NCBI RefSeq assembly: GCF_001807265.1
Contig: NZ_KV788386.1
Location: 12,877-76,876 of the forward strand
DNA from: Corynebacterium sp. HMSC05H05
Lineage (GTDB): Bacteria; Actinomycetota; Actinomycetes; Mycobacteriales; Mycobacteriaceae
Reading direction: 5' to 3'
DNA length: 64,000 nt
Part shown: positions 1 to 8,355 of the stretch, one piece after another
How the letters are laid out: each line of letters begins with the position of its first letter
How positions within the stretch are numbered: position 1 is the stretch's first letter
Translations under genes and position numbers: made by a program
The notes under the pieces: generated by a model
The model's database searches: none
What the model was told of the DNA's origin: nothing
The model's input: the letters and a program-made list of their open reading frames with translations, nothing else

Positions 1-10
1 GTGTGTGCCC

Positions 11-55
11 GCATCGCGGACACCACCACCCACACCAACAATGGGTCCGCACCCA
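11..55 (+). repeat. direct repeat copy 1 with internal hairpin
   Basis: This 45-base unit shares about 38 positions with 191-235. Each copy contains GCGGAC (16-21 here) that can pair with GTCCGC (45-50) across a 23-base loop. The right half of the unit is identical in both copies. Confidence 0.7.
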
Positions 56-190
56 GGGAGTGCAAAACTCGACAACACCACCACCAGCCCCACACACCGA
101 CCAGCACAAACACACCCCGGTCCGACGACTTCTACACAACACACCCGCACATACGGAGGAAACAACGGGACTCGGACGCACACCAACTCC

Positions 191-235
191 GCATTGCGGA
201 CAACCAGGCCTGCACCAACAATGGGTCCGCACCCA
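191..235 (+). repeat. direct repeat copy 2 with internal hairpin
   Basis: Second copy of the unit at 11-55, offset by exactly 180 bases. The GCGGAC/GTCCGC stem and the shared right half are kept while the middle of the loop has changed, which hints that the paired structure is what is conserved. Confidence 0.7.
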
Positions 236-428
236 CGAATTGTACGAATCAACACAACATTCCCACCGATGCAAGACCCACCTGGGGAAACGCGAACACG
301 CCGTCGATTCGTGCACAATCGGCACCGAAACAGGGTGGTTGATCGCAGTTCTTCACGCAGTGAGCTCGGGCAGATCGGAGGAAGCTGCAGGTGGCGGGAG
401 CCAGATGTGCCCGAGTGCTTGGCTTTCC

Positions 429-434
429 TATAAT
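429..434 (+). promoter_or_regulatory. -10 element of the TPR-protein gene
   Basis: A perfect TATAAT hexamer 27 bases before the start codon at 462. No strong -35 is visible, which is usual for corynebacterial SigA promoters. Confidence 0.6.
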
Positions 435-461
435 GGTCGAGATTAGAAACGGAGGTCCCCA

Positions 462-1475
462 ATGGCAGATGTGGACGAAGGAAAAGCGCAGGAGCGCTCT
501 TCCGGCAATAACGGTCGCAAGGACAACCCGCGCGGGGAGCGCGGTGGCCGTGATGCCCGCAACCGTGATGGTCAGGGCGGGTCTCGCAGAAATGGCGGGG
601 GTCGTGGTGAAGGTCGCGGTTGGGATGGGGGCCGTCGTCGGGGCGAAGGCCGCGGACGAGGTGAGGGCCGGGGCGAGCGCCGAGGAGACGGTCGTCGTGG
701 CGAGGGACGGGCCGGAGGAGACGGTGATCGTCGCCGGGGCCGTGGGGGCGTCCGCCACGACCGGTCTAACCCGCGTCGTGAGGGCTTCCGCGAGGACCGC
801 ATGGCGCAAAAGGAGCTGGAGCCAGATCTGCCCCAGGGCCTCGAAATCTCTGACCTGGATCCTTCAGTTCTGCAGGATTTGAAGGTGCTGTCGAAGGATA
901 ATGCGGAGCGCGTCGCAAAGCATATGCTCATGGCGACCGACCTGCTGTACGACGACCCGCAGCTGGCACTGCAGCACGCGCGTGCGGCGAAGAACCGCGC
1001 TGGCCGTGTGGGTGTCGTGCGCGAGACCAATGGTGTGGTTGCGTACCACGCCGGGGAATGGAAGGAAGCGCTGTCTGAGCTGCGCGCCGCCCGCCGTATC
1101 TCCGGCGGGCCGGGCCTGCTGGCTGTGATGGCCGATGCCGAGCGCGGCCTTGGGCGCCCGGAGAAGGCACTGGAGCTTGGCCGTAGTCCAGAGGCGCGTG
1201 AGCTTGACGAGGACGGCCAGATTGAGCTGGCGATCGTGCTGGCTGGTGCTCGTCATGATCTTGGCCAGCACGACTCTGCGGTCGCCCAGTTGCAGCGGTT
1301 GAACCCGTCGCTGGATTCCCAGGGTCTTGAGCAGGCCCGCCTGAGCTACGCCTACGCGGACGCCCTTTTGGCTACCGGTGAGAAAGCTGAGGCGAAGCGG
1401 TGGTTCGAGCACGTGGCCAAGATTGACGTGGACGGCATGACCGACGCGTCCGAGCGTGTGTCGGAGCTGAGCTAG
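462..1475 (+). CDS. TPR-like protein with RG-rich disordered N-terminus
   Basis: 337 residues. ATG is preceded by a clear ribosome site (GGAGG at 451-455). Residues 1 to about 110 are disordered and highly basic, with about a dozen RG dipeptides resembling eukaryotic RGG boxes. From about residue 115 the protein becomes helical with repeated Ala/Leu patterns typical of tetratricopeptide scaffolds (for example AEALLATGE-like helices near the C-terminus). TPR domains usually hold protein partners and RG-rich tails usually bind RNA, so a role in an RNA-protein complex is possible but inferred. Its stop is 4 bases before the next gene, so it probably heads the operon. No specific function is known to me. 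Confidence 0.85.
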   Translation: MADVDEGKAQERSSGNNGRKDNPRGERGGRDARNRDGQGGSRRNGGGRGEGRGWDGGRRRGEGRGRGEGRGERRGDGRRGEGRAGGDGDRRRGRGGVRHDRSNPRREGFREDRMAQKELEPDLPQGLEISDLDPSVLQDLKVLSKDNAERVAKHMLMATDLLYDDPQLALQHARAAKNRAGRVGVVRETNGVVAYHAGEWKEALSELRAARRISGGPGLLAVMADAERGLGRPEKALELGRSPEARELDEDGQIELAIVLAGARHDLGQHDSAVAQLQRLNPSLDSQGLEQARLSYAYADALLATGEKAEAKRWFEHVAKIDVDGMTDASERVSELS

Positions 1476-1479
1476 AGCG

Positions 1480-2463
1480 ATGACGCTTGCGGCGAACCAT
1501 GACGGCTTGCTGCTGGACCTCGACGGCACTGTCTGGTCTGGCGGTGTGGCGATTGAGCACGCTGTCGAGGCAATTCGCGCCTCCGGGCTGCCGGCGATGT
1601 ACGTGACCAACAACGCCTCGCGTAGCGCCACGGATGTCGCGGAGATGCTTCGCGCCATTGACCTTGATGCGGCGGAGGAGGACGTGCTCACGTCCGCGAT
1701 GGCGGCGGTGACTATGGCGGAGCGTTACTTGGAGAAGGGGGATGCGGTCTACGTCGTGGGGGCTCCGTCGTTGCGACAGCTCGTCCAGGAGGCCGGCTAC
1801 TGGGTCGTGGACAGTGCCGACGATGCGCCCAAGGTGGTGCTGCACGGCCACAACCCAGACACCGGGTGGCACGAGCTGTCGGAGGCTGCGCTGAGCTTGC
1901 AACGCGGGGCGAAGTACCTGGCCACAAACTTGGACACGTCGTTGCCGATGGAGCGCGGCTTCATGGTGGGCAACGGGTCCATGGTCGCGGCTGTCATCTC
2001 GGCGACCGGGGTTGTGCCGGAGGCGGCGGGCAAGCCGGAGCCGGCGATGTTCATCCAGGCGGCGGATTCGCGTGGCATGCACAAGCCGCTCGCCGTGGGC
2101 GACAGGCTGGACACGGACATCGCTGGCGGTGTCGCCGCTGGCATGCCCGCGCTGCATGTGCTCACTGGCGTTTCCGGCCCGCGCGCGCTGTTGCAGGCAC
2201 CGCCGGAGCACCGCCCGACGTATATCGCCGCGGACATGCGCGGGCTCAGCGAGCGGCCAGAAGCACTCGCCCCGGGGGCTCAGGAGGGCTTTGCGGCGCG
2301 TATCGACGGCTCCGCCATGGTCCTTTCCGGCGGCAACACTGGCGCCTCGAGCCTGGCCGCCCTTCGCACCGCGCTGGATGTGGCGTGGCAACAGCCAGAG
2401 CCGCCGGCCGAGGTGCGCGCTGAGTCCGACGCTGCTGAGGCGGCGCTCGCCGAGTGGTGGTGA
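1480..2463 (+). CDS. HAD-superfamily hydrolase, NagD-like
   Basis: 327 residues. The N-terminal motif DLDGT (residues 13-17) gives the nucleophile and acid/base aspartates of HAD phosphatases. TNNASRS after it is HAD motif II as found in the NagD / p-nitrophenyl phosphatase class (class IIA cap). GKPEPAMF and VGDRLDTDIAGG supply motifs III and IV. It is likely a cytoplasmic phosphatase acting on a small sugar phosphate or nucleotide; the substrate cannot be read from sequence. It overlaps the next small gene by 10 bases, so the two are probably translated together. Confidence 0.88.
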   Translation: MTLAANHDGLLLDLDGTVWSGGVAIEHAVEAIRASGLPAMYVTNNASRSATDVAEMLRAIDLDAAEEDVLTSAMAAVTMAERYLEKGDAVYVVGAPSLRQLVQEAGYWVVDSADDAPKVVLHGHNPDTGWHELSEAALSLQRGAKYLATNLDTSLPMERGFMVGNGSMVAAVISATGVVPEAAGKPEPAMFIQAADSRGMHKPLAVGDRLDTDIAGGVAAGMPALHVLTGVSGPRALLQAPPEHRPTYIAADMRGLSERPEALAPGAQEGFAARIDGSAMVLSGGNTGASSLAALRTALDVAWQQPEPPAEVRAESDAAEAALAEWW

Positions 2464-2639
2464 CCAAGATGAGCCCCGCTCCGATTCCCCGCGACCCACG
2501 GGCACCGAAGGTCAGCGCCGACGAGGTCACCGAGCGTGTTGAGACGATTCTCGCGGAGCCGACGGACGGACTCGCGGATGAGGTGGACGCGCTGACTCGA
2601 GCGCACGCGGTGCTGCACGAGGCGCTGTCCGACAATTAA
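2454..2639 (+). CDS. small conserved-context hypothetical protein
   Basis: 61 residues from GTG at 2454; GTG codons at 2457 and 2460 or ATG at 2469 are also possible starts. It overlaps the end of the HAD hydrolase gene. The sequence is acidic and mostly helical (SADEVTERVETIL, then LADEVDALTRAHAVLHEAL), suggesting a short helical hairpin with no membrane segment or motif. Its place between a HAD hydrolase and tlyA suggests co-expression. Function unknown. Confidence 0.6.
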   Translation: MVVTKMSPAPIPRDPRAPKVSADEVTERVETILAEPTDGLADEVDALTRAHAVLHEALSDN

Positions 2640-2674
2640 GCCCGACAGGTAAGCAACGAAAGGGGGCCGCTACC

Positions 2675-3499
2675 GTGGCACCGAAACGCACCCGGCTCGA
2701 CGCGGAGCTGGTCCGCCGCAAGATTGCGCGATCGCGCGAGCAGGCGCAGACCTGGATCAAGGAAGGCCGCGTCCAGGTCGGCGGCTTCACCGCCACCAAG
2801 CCGGCGACGGTGGTGGAGCCGGAGGCGTCGATCAAAGTCAACACCGAGGACGTGGACGATTGGGCGTCGCGCGGTGCGCACAAGCTGCTTGGCGCGCTTG
2901 AGGTGTTTGGCGGGGGCGGGCTTGTCGTCGAGAAGCGAAAGGCGTTGGACGCTGGTGCCTCCACCGGCGGGTTTACCGATGTGCTGCTCGCGCGCGGCGC
3001 GAGCGAGGTCGTCGCAGTGGACGTGGGTTACGGGCAGTTGGTGTGGCGGCTGCAGAACGACGAGCGCGTGCGCGTGCTGGACCGCACCAACATCCGCAAC
3101 CTCACCCCAGAGATGATGGGCGGGCCGGCGGATCTGATGGTCGGAGACCTGTCGTTTATCTCGCTGAAACTGGTGCTGCCAGCGCTGGTGGAGTGCATGG
3201 TCGACGGCGCGGATATGCTCCCCATGGTCAAGCCGCAATTCGAGGTGGGCAAGGACCGCCTCGGCAGCGGCGGCGTGGTGCGCTCCTCAGAGCTGCGCGC
3301 GGAGGTCACCCTGGACGTCGCGCGTTTTGCGCAGTCGCTGGGCCTGTCCGTGCGCGGGGCGACGGCGTCCCCGCTGCCGGGGCCGAGCGGCAACGTGGAA
3401 TACTTCCTGTGGCTGGTCAAAGACGGGGGCGAGCAACAGCTTGACGACGACGCACTGGCCGAGCTGGTCAACCGCGCGATCAAGGAAGGACCGAAGTAG
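2675..3499 (+). CDS. tlyA: TlyA-family rRNA 2'-O-methyltransferase
   Basis: 274 residues, GTG start with a purine-rich site (AAAGGGGG) upstream. An S4 RNA-binding domain covers about residues 6-65 (TRLDAELVRRKIARSRE). A FtsJ-type SAM domain follows: LDAGASTGGF (91-100) is the SAM loop. K70, D158, K186 and E190 occupy the expected K-D-K-E catalytic positions. TlyA of mycobacteria 2'-O-methylates cytidines in 16S and 23S rRNA, and its loss gives capreomycin resistance. The gene abuts the NAD kinase gene with no gap. Confidence 0.92.
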   Translation: MAPKRTRLDAELVRRKIARSREQAQTWIKEGRVQVGGFTATKPATVVEPEASIKVNTEDVDDWASRGAHKLLGALEVFGGGGLVVEKRKALDAGASTGGFTDVLLARGASEVVAVDVGYGQLVWRLQNDERVRVLDRTNIRNLTPEMMGGPADLMVGDLSFISLKLVLPALVECMVDGADMLPMVKPQFEVGKDRLGSGGVVRSSELRAEVTLDVARFAQSLGLSVRGATASPLPGPSGNVEYFLWLVKDGGEQQLDDDALAELVNRAIKEGPK

Positions 3500-4420
3500 A
3501 TGGGTGATGCAACACGCCGCGAGATCCTGCTGGTGCCGCACTTGTTCAGGGCCTCCAACATTGATTCGGCAGCCCGGGCGGCGCAGCTTCTGCAGCAGGC
3601 GGGCATTGAGGTCCGCTTGCTCGAGCAGGAGCAGATGGACGTTATCGAGACCAACCCGGTGCTGTGTGGACTGACCCGCGCGAAAGCGGACGACACCGCG
3701 GCCGCGGGGTGCGAGCTGGTGCTAGTGCTCGGCGGCGACGGGACGTTTCTGCGGGCGGCGAGCTACGCGCGTGCGCAGGACATCCCGGTGCTGGGCATCA
3801 ATTTGGGCCACGTGGGCTTCCTCGCGGAAGGGGAAGCATCGAGCCTGGAAAAAGTCATCGGCCAGGTGATTGACCGTTCCTACCGCGTGGTTGAGCGCAT
3901 GACGCTGGACGTGTCCGTCATCGGCGAGGGCGGGGAAGTGCTTGGCCGCAGCTGGGCGCTCAACGAGTGCAGCATTGAAAACTCCGACCGCACCCGCGTG
4001 CTGGACGCGACGCTGGAGGTGGACTTCCGCCCTGTGTCCTCTTTCGGCTGCGACGGCGTGCTCATCTCCACCCCGACGGGCTCGACCGCGTACGCGTTTT
4101 CGGCCGGCGGGCCAGTGATGTGGCCGCAGCTGGAGGCAATCCTGGTGGTGCCGAACAACGCGCACGCGCTGTTTGCCAAGCCGCTGGTGGTGGCACCGAC
4201 GTCGACTGTGGCTGTGGAATCGGAGCGGCAGACTACGCAGGCCACTGCGGTGATGGACGGCCAGCGCCGTCTCACGGTGCCGGCTGGCTCGCGCGTGGAA
4301 GTGGCGCGAGGCGAGCGCGGGGTGCGCTGGGTACGCTTGGACGGCAGACCGTTCACGGACAGGCTCGTGGATAAGTTCCAGCTCCCGGTTTCCGGGTGGC
4401 GCGGCCCGCGCGGGGCGTAA
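3500..4420 (+). CDS. ppnK: NAD kinase
   Basis: 306 residues; ATG directly follows the tlyA stop codon. It phosphorylates NAD to NADP. The diagnostic GGDGT is at residues 78-82, the NE motif at N155-E156, and the glycine-rich TPTGSTAYAFSAGGP loop at 191-205. Length matches the actinobacterial family. The tlyA-ppnK-recN order is a conserved actinobacterial block. Confidence 0.95.
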   Translation: MGDATRREILLVPHLFRASNIDSAARAAQLLQQAGIEVRLLEQEQMDVIETNPVLCGLTRAKADDTAAAGCELVLVLGGDGTFLRAASYARAQDIPVLGINLGHVGFLAEGEASSLEKVIGQVIDRSYRVVERMTLDVSVIGEGGEVLGRSWALNECSIENSDRTRVLDATLEVDFRPVSSFGCDGVLISTPTGSTAYAFSAGGPVMWPQLEAILVVPNNAHALFAKPLVVAPTSTVAVESERQTTQATAVMDGQRRLTVPAGSRVEVARGERGVRWVRLDGRPFTDRLVDKFQLPVSGWRGPRGA

Positions 4421-4460
4421 ATCTAACAGGCCTTAAAGGCACCGATAGGGAGGCACGTTT

Positions 4461-6188
4461 TTGCTCGCTGAGATCGCTATCTCCAACCTTGGTGTGATTA
4501 GCTACGCCTCGTCTGAGCTGTCGCCGGGGTTGAACGTGCTCACGGGCGAGACGGGCGCGGGTAAGACGATGGTGGTCACGGGCCTGCGCCTGCTCACCGG
4601 CGGGCGTGCGGACGCCTCCCGCGTGCGCACCGGCGCTGATGGTGCGGTGGTGGAGGGCGCCTTTGGCACGCAAGGGCTGCCAGAGGAGGTGCGTCAGGCT
4701 GTCGACGCCATCGCGTCCGGTGCCGGAGCCGAACCGGACGAAAACGGCGAGTACCTGGTGTCGCGCTCGGTGAAGGCCTCCGGCCGCTCCAGTGCGCACC
4801 TCGGTGGCCGTAAGGTGCCTGCGGCGACGCTGAGTGAGCTGGCGGGCCACCTGCTGACCATCCACGGCCAGAACGACCAGCTGCGGCTGATGGCGCCGGA
4901 ACAGCAGTTGGCCGCGCTCGACCGCTTCGACCCGGCTATCCAGGCCAAGCTGGAGGCGTACCGTGAGGCGTACACCGCTTGGCGTACGGCTGCGAAGGAT
5001 TTGAAGGAGCGCACCGAAAAGCGCCTGGAGCTGGCGCAAGAGGTGGACCGCCTGCAGTTCGCCATCGACGAGATCGACGCGGTGGCCCCGCAGGCAGGTG
5101 AGGACGAGGAGCTGGTGGCCACCATCAACCGTCTCCAGGATGTGGACGCGTTGCGCGAGGCCGCCGAGACCGCGCTTGTGGCTATCGACGGCGCGGACGC
5201 CGTCGGCGGTGTCGGCGGGGAAGAAGAGCCCGCCTCCGACCTGATCGGGCGCGCGCAGGCGGCGCTCGACGGCGCCAGCGACCAGGAGCTGCGCGACATG
5301 GGAGCCCGGTTGGCCGAGGTCGCCGGCGTGCTTTCAGATGTCTCCGCGGAGCTGGGCAGCTACACCGGCAGCCTGCCGTCCGACCCGGAGGAGCTGGAGC
5401 GGCTCCTGCAGCGCCAGCAAGAGATCAAAGGACTGACCCGCAAGTACGCCCCGGACGCGGCCGGTGTGGTGGCGTGGCGGGACAAGGCTGGGGCACGGCT
5501 GGCCAAGATTGATACGTCGGAGGGCGCCGTTGAGAAGCTCAAGGCGAAGGTGGCCGAGCTCGAGCAGGCGATGATAAAACGCGCTGCCGCGCTGACGAAG
5601 GCGCGCACTAAGGCGGCGGGCAAGCTGGGCGAGGCGGTGACCGAGGAGCTGCACGGACTGGCGATGCCGAAGGCGCAGCTCACCGTTAACGTGACGCAAG
5701 CGCAGTTTGGCCGCGACGGGGCTGATGCGGTGGAGATCCTGCTCGCGCCGAATAGCGCGCTCGAGCCGAAGCCGCTGGCCACGAGTGCGTCCGGTGGCGA
5801 GCTGTCACGTGTGATGCTCGCGCTCGAGGTGATCCTGTCCGAATCCTCCAGCGGCGCGACGCTGGTGTTCGATGAGGTAGACGCGGGCGTGGGCGGGCGC
5901 GCGGCGGTGGAGATCGGCCGGCGCCTCGCACGACTGGCGCGCGGCAACCAGGTCATTGTGGTCACGCACCTCCCGCAGGTCGCGGCCTATGCCGATACGC
6001 ATCTGCACGTGTCCAAGGACATCGGTGACGTGGCCGTGACCTCCGGTGTTGCGGCGCTGCAACCGGAGGAGCGCATCGAGGAGCTGGCCCGCATGATGGC
6101 GGGCATGGACGATTCGGACACCGGCCGCGCCCACGCGGCGGAGCTGTTCGAGCGCGCACAAGGAGAGGTGGCGCAGTTGCGCGGTTAG
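4461..6188 (+). CDS. recN: DNA repair protein RecN
   Basis: 575 residues. The TTG start at 4461 is supported by AGGGAGG at 4447-4453 and by the family N-terminus MLAEIAISNLGVI. It is an SMC-like ATPase that acts early in double-strand break repair. The Walker A motif GETGAGKT lies at 29-36, followed by a long charged coiled-coil middle. The C-terminus carries the signature (SASGGELSRVMLA) and Walker B (LVFDEVDAGVGG). No LexA-type box was seen in the 40 bases upstream, so SOS control, if present, would come from further upstream. Confidence 0.95.
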   Translation: MLAEIAISNLGVISYASSELSPGLNVLTGETGAGKTMVVTGLRLLTGGRADASRVRTGADGAVVEGAFGTQGLPEEVRQAVDAIASGAGAEPDENGEYLVSRSVKASGRSSAHLGGRKVPAATLSELAGHLLTIHGQNDQLRLMAPEQQLAALDRFDPAIQAKLEAYREAYTAWRTAAKDLKERTEKRLELAQEVDRLQFAIDEIDAVAPQAGEDEELVATINRLQDVDALREAAETALVAIDGADAVGGVGGEEEPASDLIGRAQAALDGASDQELRDMGARLAEVAGVLSDVSAELGSYTGSLPSDPEELERLLQRQQEIKGLTRKYAPDAAGVVAWRDKAGARLAKIDTSEGAVEKLKAKVAELEQAMIKRAAALTKARTKAAGKLGEAVTEELHGLAMPKAQLTVNVTQAQFGRDGADAVEILLAPNSALEPKPLATSASGGELSRVMLALEVILSESSSGATLVFDEVDAGVGGRAAVEIGRRLARLARGNQVIVVTHLPQVAAYADTHLHVSKDIGDVAVTSGVAALQPEERIEELARMMAGMDDSDTGRAHAAELFERAQGEVAQLRG

Positions 6189-6227
6189 TTCCCCGCGCGC
6201 CTCCCCGGTTCAGGCAGGTCACCGTTG

Positions 6228-6233
6228 CACAAT
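6228..6233 (+). promoter_or_regulatory. -10 element, leaderless start of steA
   Basis: CACAAT ends 7 bases before ATG 6241, so transcription would begin at or next to the start codon. The same CACAATGGTG string precedes the gamma-carbonic anhydrase gene at 20222. Confidence 0.5.
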
Positions 6234-6240
6234 GGTGCGC

Positions 6241-7473
6241 ATGACTGTTGCACCCTCCACCCAAGACCCCACCAAGGAACCGCCCGCAGCCGAGCTGCGC
6301 GGCACCTTGCGCGACTGCACCCCGCAGGGCAAGGGACTGGGCAAGCTCAACGAGGGCGACATCGTGTTCGTGGACGCCCCCGACATGCAGCGCCGTTTAG
6401 CGGAGCAGATCATCGCGCGCCGCCCTGCGGCGGTGGTCAACCTCGCGCCGTACTCCACAGGCACGCTGCCCACGTTCGGCCCGCATCTGCTTCTCGACGC
6501 TGGCGTTCCGTTGTTCGAGGCAGCAGGCTCAGACCTGCGCAGCAAGATTCGCGACGGCAAGAAGGCCGTGGTCTCGCCGACCGGCCAGATCACCGTGGGG
6601 CGCAAGGCCGCGGGCCAGGCGCAGCCGGTGACCCGCACAGAGGTGGACGCCACGTTCGCCCAGGCCCAGCGCGGCCTGGTGGAAAACATGGAGGCCTACT
6701 TCGGCAACACCATCGAGTTCATCCACTCGGAGGCGGCGCTGCTTATCGACGGCGTGGGCGCCCCGGAGCTCGGCGACATCATGGCCGACCGCAAGGTGCT
6801 GGTGGTTTCGCCGGCTCCCGACACCCGCCAGCGCATGGAAGAGCTGAAGAACTTCATGCAGGAGTACACGCCGGTGGTCATCGGTGTCGGCTCTGCTGCG
6901 GACACGCTCGCGTCCATGGGCTACGCGCCGGACGTCATCGTGGGCGACCCGAAGGATGTGGCGTCGGAGAATCTGCGCTCGGACGCGAAGGTCATTTTGC
7001 CCGCGGAGCCGGACGGCTACGCGCCCGGTTTAGAGCGCATCCAGGATCTTGGCGTGGGGGCGATGACGTTCCCAGCCGCGACGGATTCGCCGACGGACCT
7101 GGCAATTTTGCTTGCTACGTTCCACGACGCCGAGATGATCGTCACCGTCGGCCAGCCCGTGGAGCTGGACCGTATCTTCGCGGATTCGGCGACCACTGCG
7201 GGCACTCCCGGCACTGAGCCGGCGGCGTTGCTGGCGCGGCTGAAGGCGGGGCGCAAAATTGTGGATTCCACTGTGATTACCAACCTGTACGCCGTCGAGT
7301 CCGGCGCGGGTGTGGCATGGGCGTGGGCGATCCTTGGCGTGCTCGTTGCCGCCGCAGTGGTGATCCTCATCGCCGGTTTGGGCGGCGACGGAAGCTTCGC
7401 CGACAACCTCGTAGACACCTGGAACACCATCGCGCTGACCGTGCGCGGCTGGTTCGAAGGCCTGACCAACTAG
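6241..7473 (+). CDS. steA: SteA, cell-envelope/septum protein
   Basis: 410 residues from ATG 6241. An in-frame ATG at 6232 overlaps the -10 and is less likely. The body is soluble, with a GVGSAADTLASMGYAPDVIVGD segment resembling the thiamin pyrophosphokinase-like fold. A single C-terminal membrane segment (about residues 345-372) is followed by about 30 residues. It matches the SteA family ('putative cytokinetic ring protein'). In C. glutamicum SteA works with SteB at the septum to control the cell-wall hydrolase RipA. The steB gene follows after 14 bases, supporting a joint role. Confidence 0.85.
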   Translation: MTVAPSTQDPTKEPPAAELRGTLRDCTPQGKGLGKLNEGDIVFVDAPDMQRRLAEQIIARRPAAVVNLAPYSTGTLPTFGPHLLLDAGVPLFEAAGSDLRSKIRDGKKAVVSPTGQITVGRKAAGQAQPVTRTEVDATFAQAQRGLVENMEAYFGNTIEFIHSEAALLIDGVGAPELGDIMADRKVLVVSPAPDTRQRMEELKNFMQEYTPVVIGVGSAADTLASMGYAPDVIVGDPKDVASENLRSDAKVILPAEPDGYAPGLERIQDLGVGAMTFPAATDSPTDLAILLATFHDAEMIVTVGQPVELDRIFADSATTAGTPGTEPAALLARLKAGRKIVDSTVITNLYAVESGAGVAWAWAILGVLVAAAVVILIAGLGGDGSFADNLVDTWNTIALTVRGWFEGLTN

Positions 7474-7487
7474 GAGGGCAGTGGCAG

Positions 7488-8336
7488 ATGGCGAAGACTA
7501 AAGGCAGGGTAGGCCTCATTACGGCTGGCCTGGGTTGGGGCGCAGCCCTCGGCATCGCTCTGGGCGCTCTCGTGTTGGCGCCGGCGATGCCCGGCAAGGT
7601 GGACCTCGGCTTCTCCCAGTACAAGGCGGACGCTCCCGCGAAGCCGTCTGTGGACGACGCGGACTTTGAAGCCGCAGAGGCCCGCGCGGAGGAAGCGAAC
7701 GACCTGTTGGCGCAGGAGTCCGGCTCAATCGTCTCGGGCGCGCTGAAAGACGTTCCGGTGACCATCGTGCGCACGGCTGCGGCGAATTCAGAGGATGTGG
7801 AGTCCGTGCGGTGGTTGCTCAACGCCGCCGGAGCATCCGATTCCGGCGAGTTGACGTTGACGGAGCGTTTCACCGATCAGGCGGGTGCGGACGAGCTGTC
7901 CAGCATCGTCGCTAACACGCTGCCATCGGGGGCGCAGTTGTCGGTGGAGGACCGCTCCCCGGGCCTTCACGCAGGTCAATCGCTTGCGGCGGTGCTTTTC
8001 GACGACGGCACGTCCGGCGAATCCAAAACTCTCCCGGAAGACCGAACCCTGGTGCTGGAAACGCTGCAGCAGGCCGGGTTTATCGAGTTCAGCGGTTCCA
8101 TCGTGCCGGCCGGCGCGGTGGTCATCGTGGACGGGCCGTCGCGCGGCAGCGACTTCGGTGCGAAAGTCGTCGGCGATTTTGCCAAGGCGCTCGGGGCCGA
8201 AGGCAAAACAGCGTTGGCGTCCCAGGGCGCTGAGCCCGACGCAATTAGCGGGGTGAAGACTGTCGGCGGCGTGGACTACGAGGCCGGGCGTATCAAGTCC
8301 GTGCTCGCGGTGTCCAGTGGTGGCGGCGAGGCCTAA
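7488..8336 (+). CDS. steB: SteB, DUF3186/MctB-like membrane protein
   Basis: 282 residues. The chosen ATG has a strong site (GGAGGG at 7473-7478). The frame stays open back to 7317, but that part overlaps steA. One membrane segment near the N-terminus (about 8-28) is followed by an extracytoplasmic domain with an early coiled-coil-like stretch (DADFEAAEARAEEANDLL). Databases often label the family 'copper transporter' after mycobacterial MctB. In corynebacteria it is the partner of SteA in septal cell-wall control, which the gene order here supports. Confidence 0.82.
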   Translation: MAKTKGRVGLITAGLGWGAALGIALGALVLAPAMPGKVDLGFSQYKADAPAKPSVDDADFEAAEARAEEANDLLAQESGSIVSGALKDVPVTIVRTAAANSEDVESVRWLLNAAGASDSGELTLTERFTDQAGADELSSIVANTLPSGAQLSVEDRSPGLHAGQSLAAVLFDDGTSGESKTLPEDRTLVLETLQQAGFIEFSGSIVPAGAVVIVDGPSRGSDFGAKVVGDFAKALGAEGKTALASQGAEPDAISGVKTVGGVDYEAGRIKSVLAVSSGGGEA

Positions 8337-8342
8337 GGCTCG

Positions 8343-8348
8343 TAGGCT
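8343..8348 (+). promoter_or_regulatory. -10 element, leaderless start of the Nudix gene
   Basis: TAGGCT lies 7 bases before ATG 8356, just after the steB stop codon. Confidence 0.5.
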
Positions 8349-8355
8349 TGGGCCC

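Larger units (their letters stand above)
1..461. other. gene-free C-rich, G-poor region
   Basis: No credible gene is seen here. Open frames exist, but they give low-complexity Thr/His/Pro/Asn peptides in three overlapping frames, as expected from a stretch poor in stop codons. The + strand is strongly C-rich and G-poor: bases 61-120 hold 29 C and 7 G. Two 45-base near-repeats lie exactly 180 bases apart (11-55 and 191-235). An 8-base inverted repeat (365-372 with 408-415) lies just upstream of the -10 of the next gene. The composition fits a Rho-dependent termination zone for a gene to the left; this is inference. Confidence 0.6.

Noticed and set aside
11..235. Possible CRISPR remnant from the two spaced repeats
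   Set aside because: Only two degenerate units 180 bases apart, no regular spacers and no cas genes.
365..415. tRNA or other structured RNA upstream of the first gene
   Set aside because: Only one 8-base stem forms; no cloverleaf or T-loop is present.
1..446. Overlapping frames of 113-147 codons at the left edge
   Set aside because: Low-complexity peptides in all three frames, caused by a stop-poor C/A-rich stretch.
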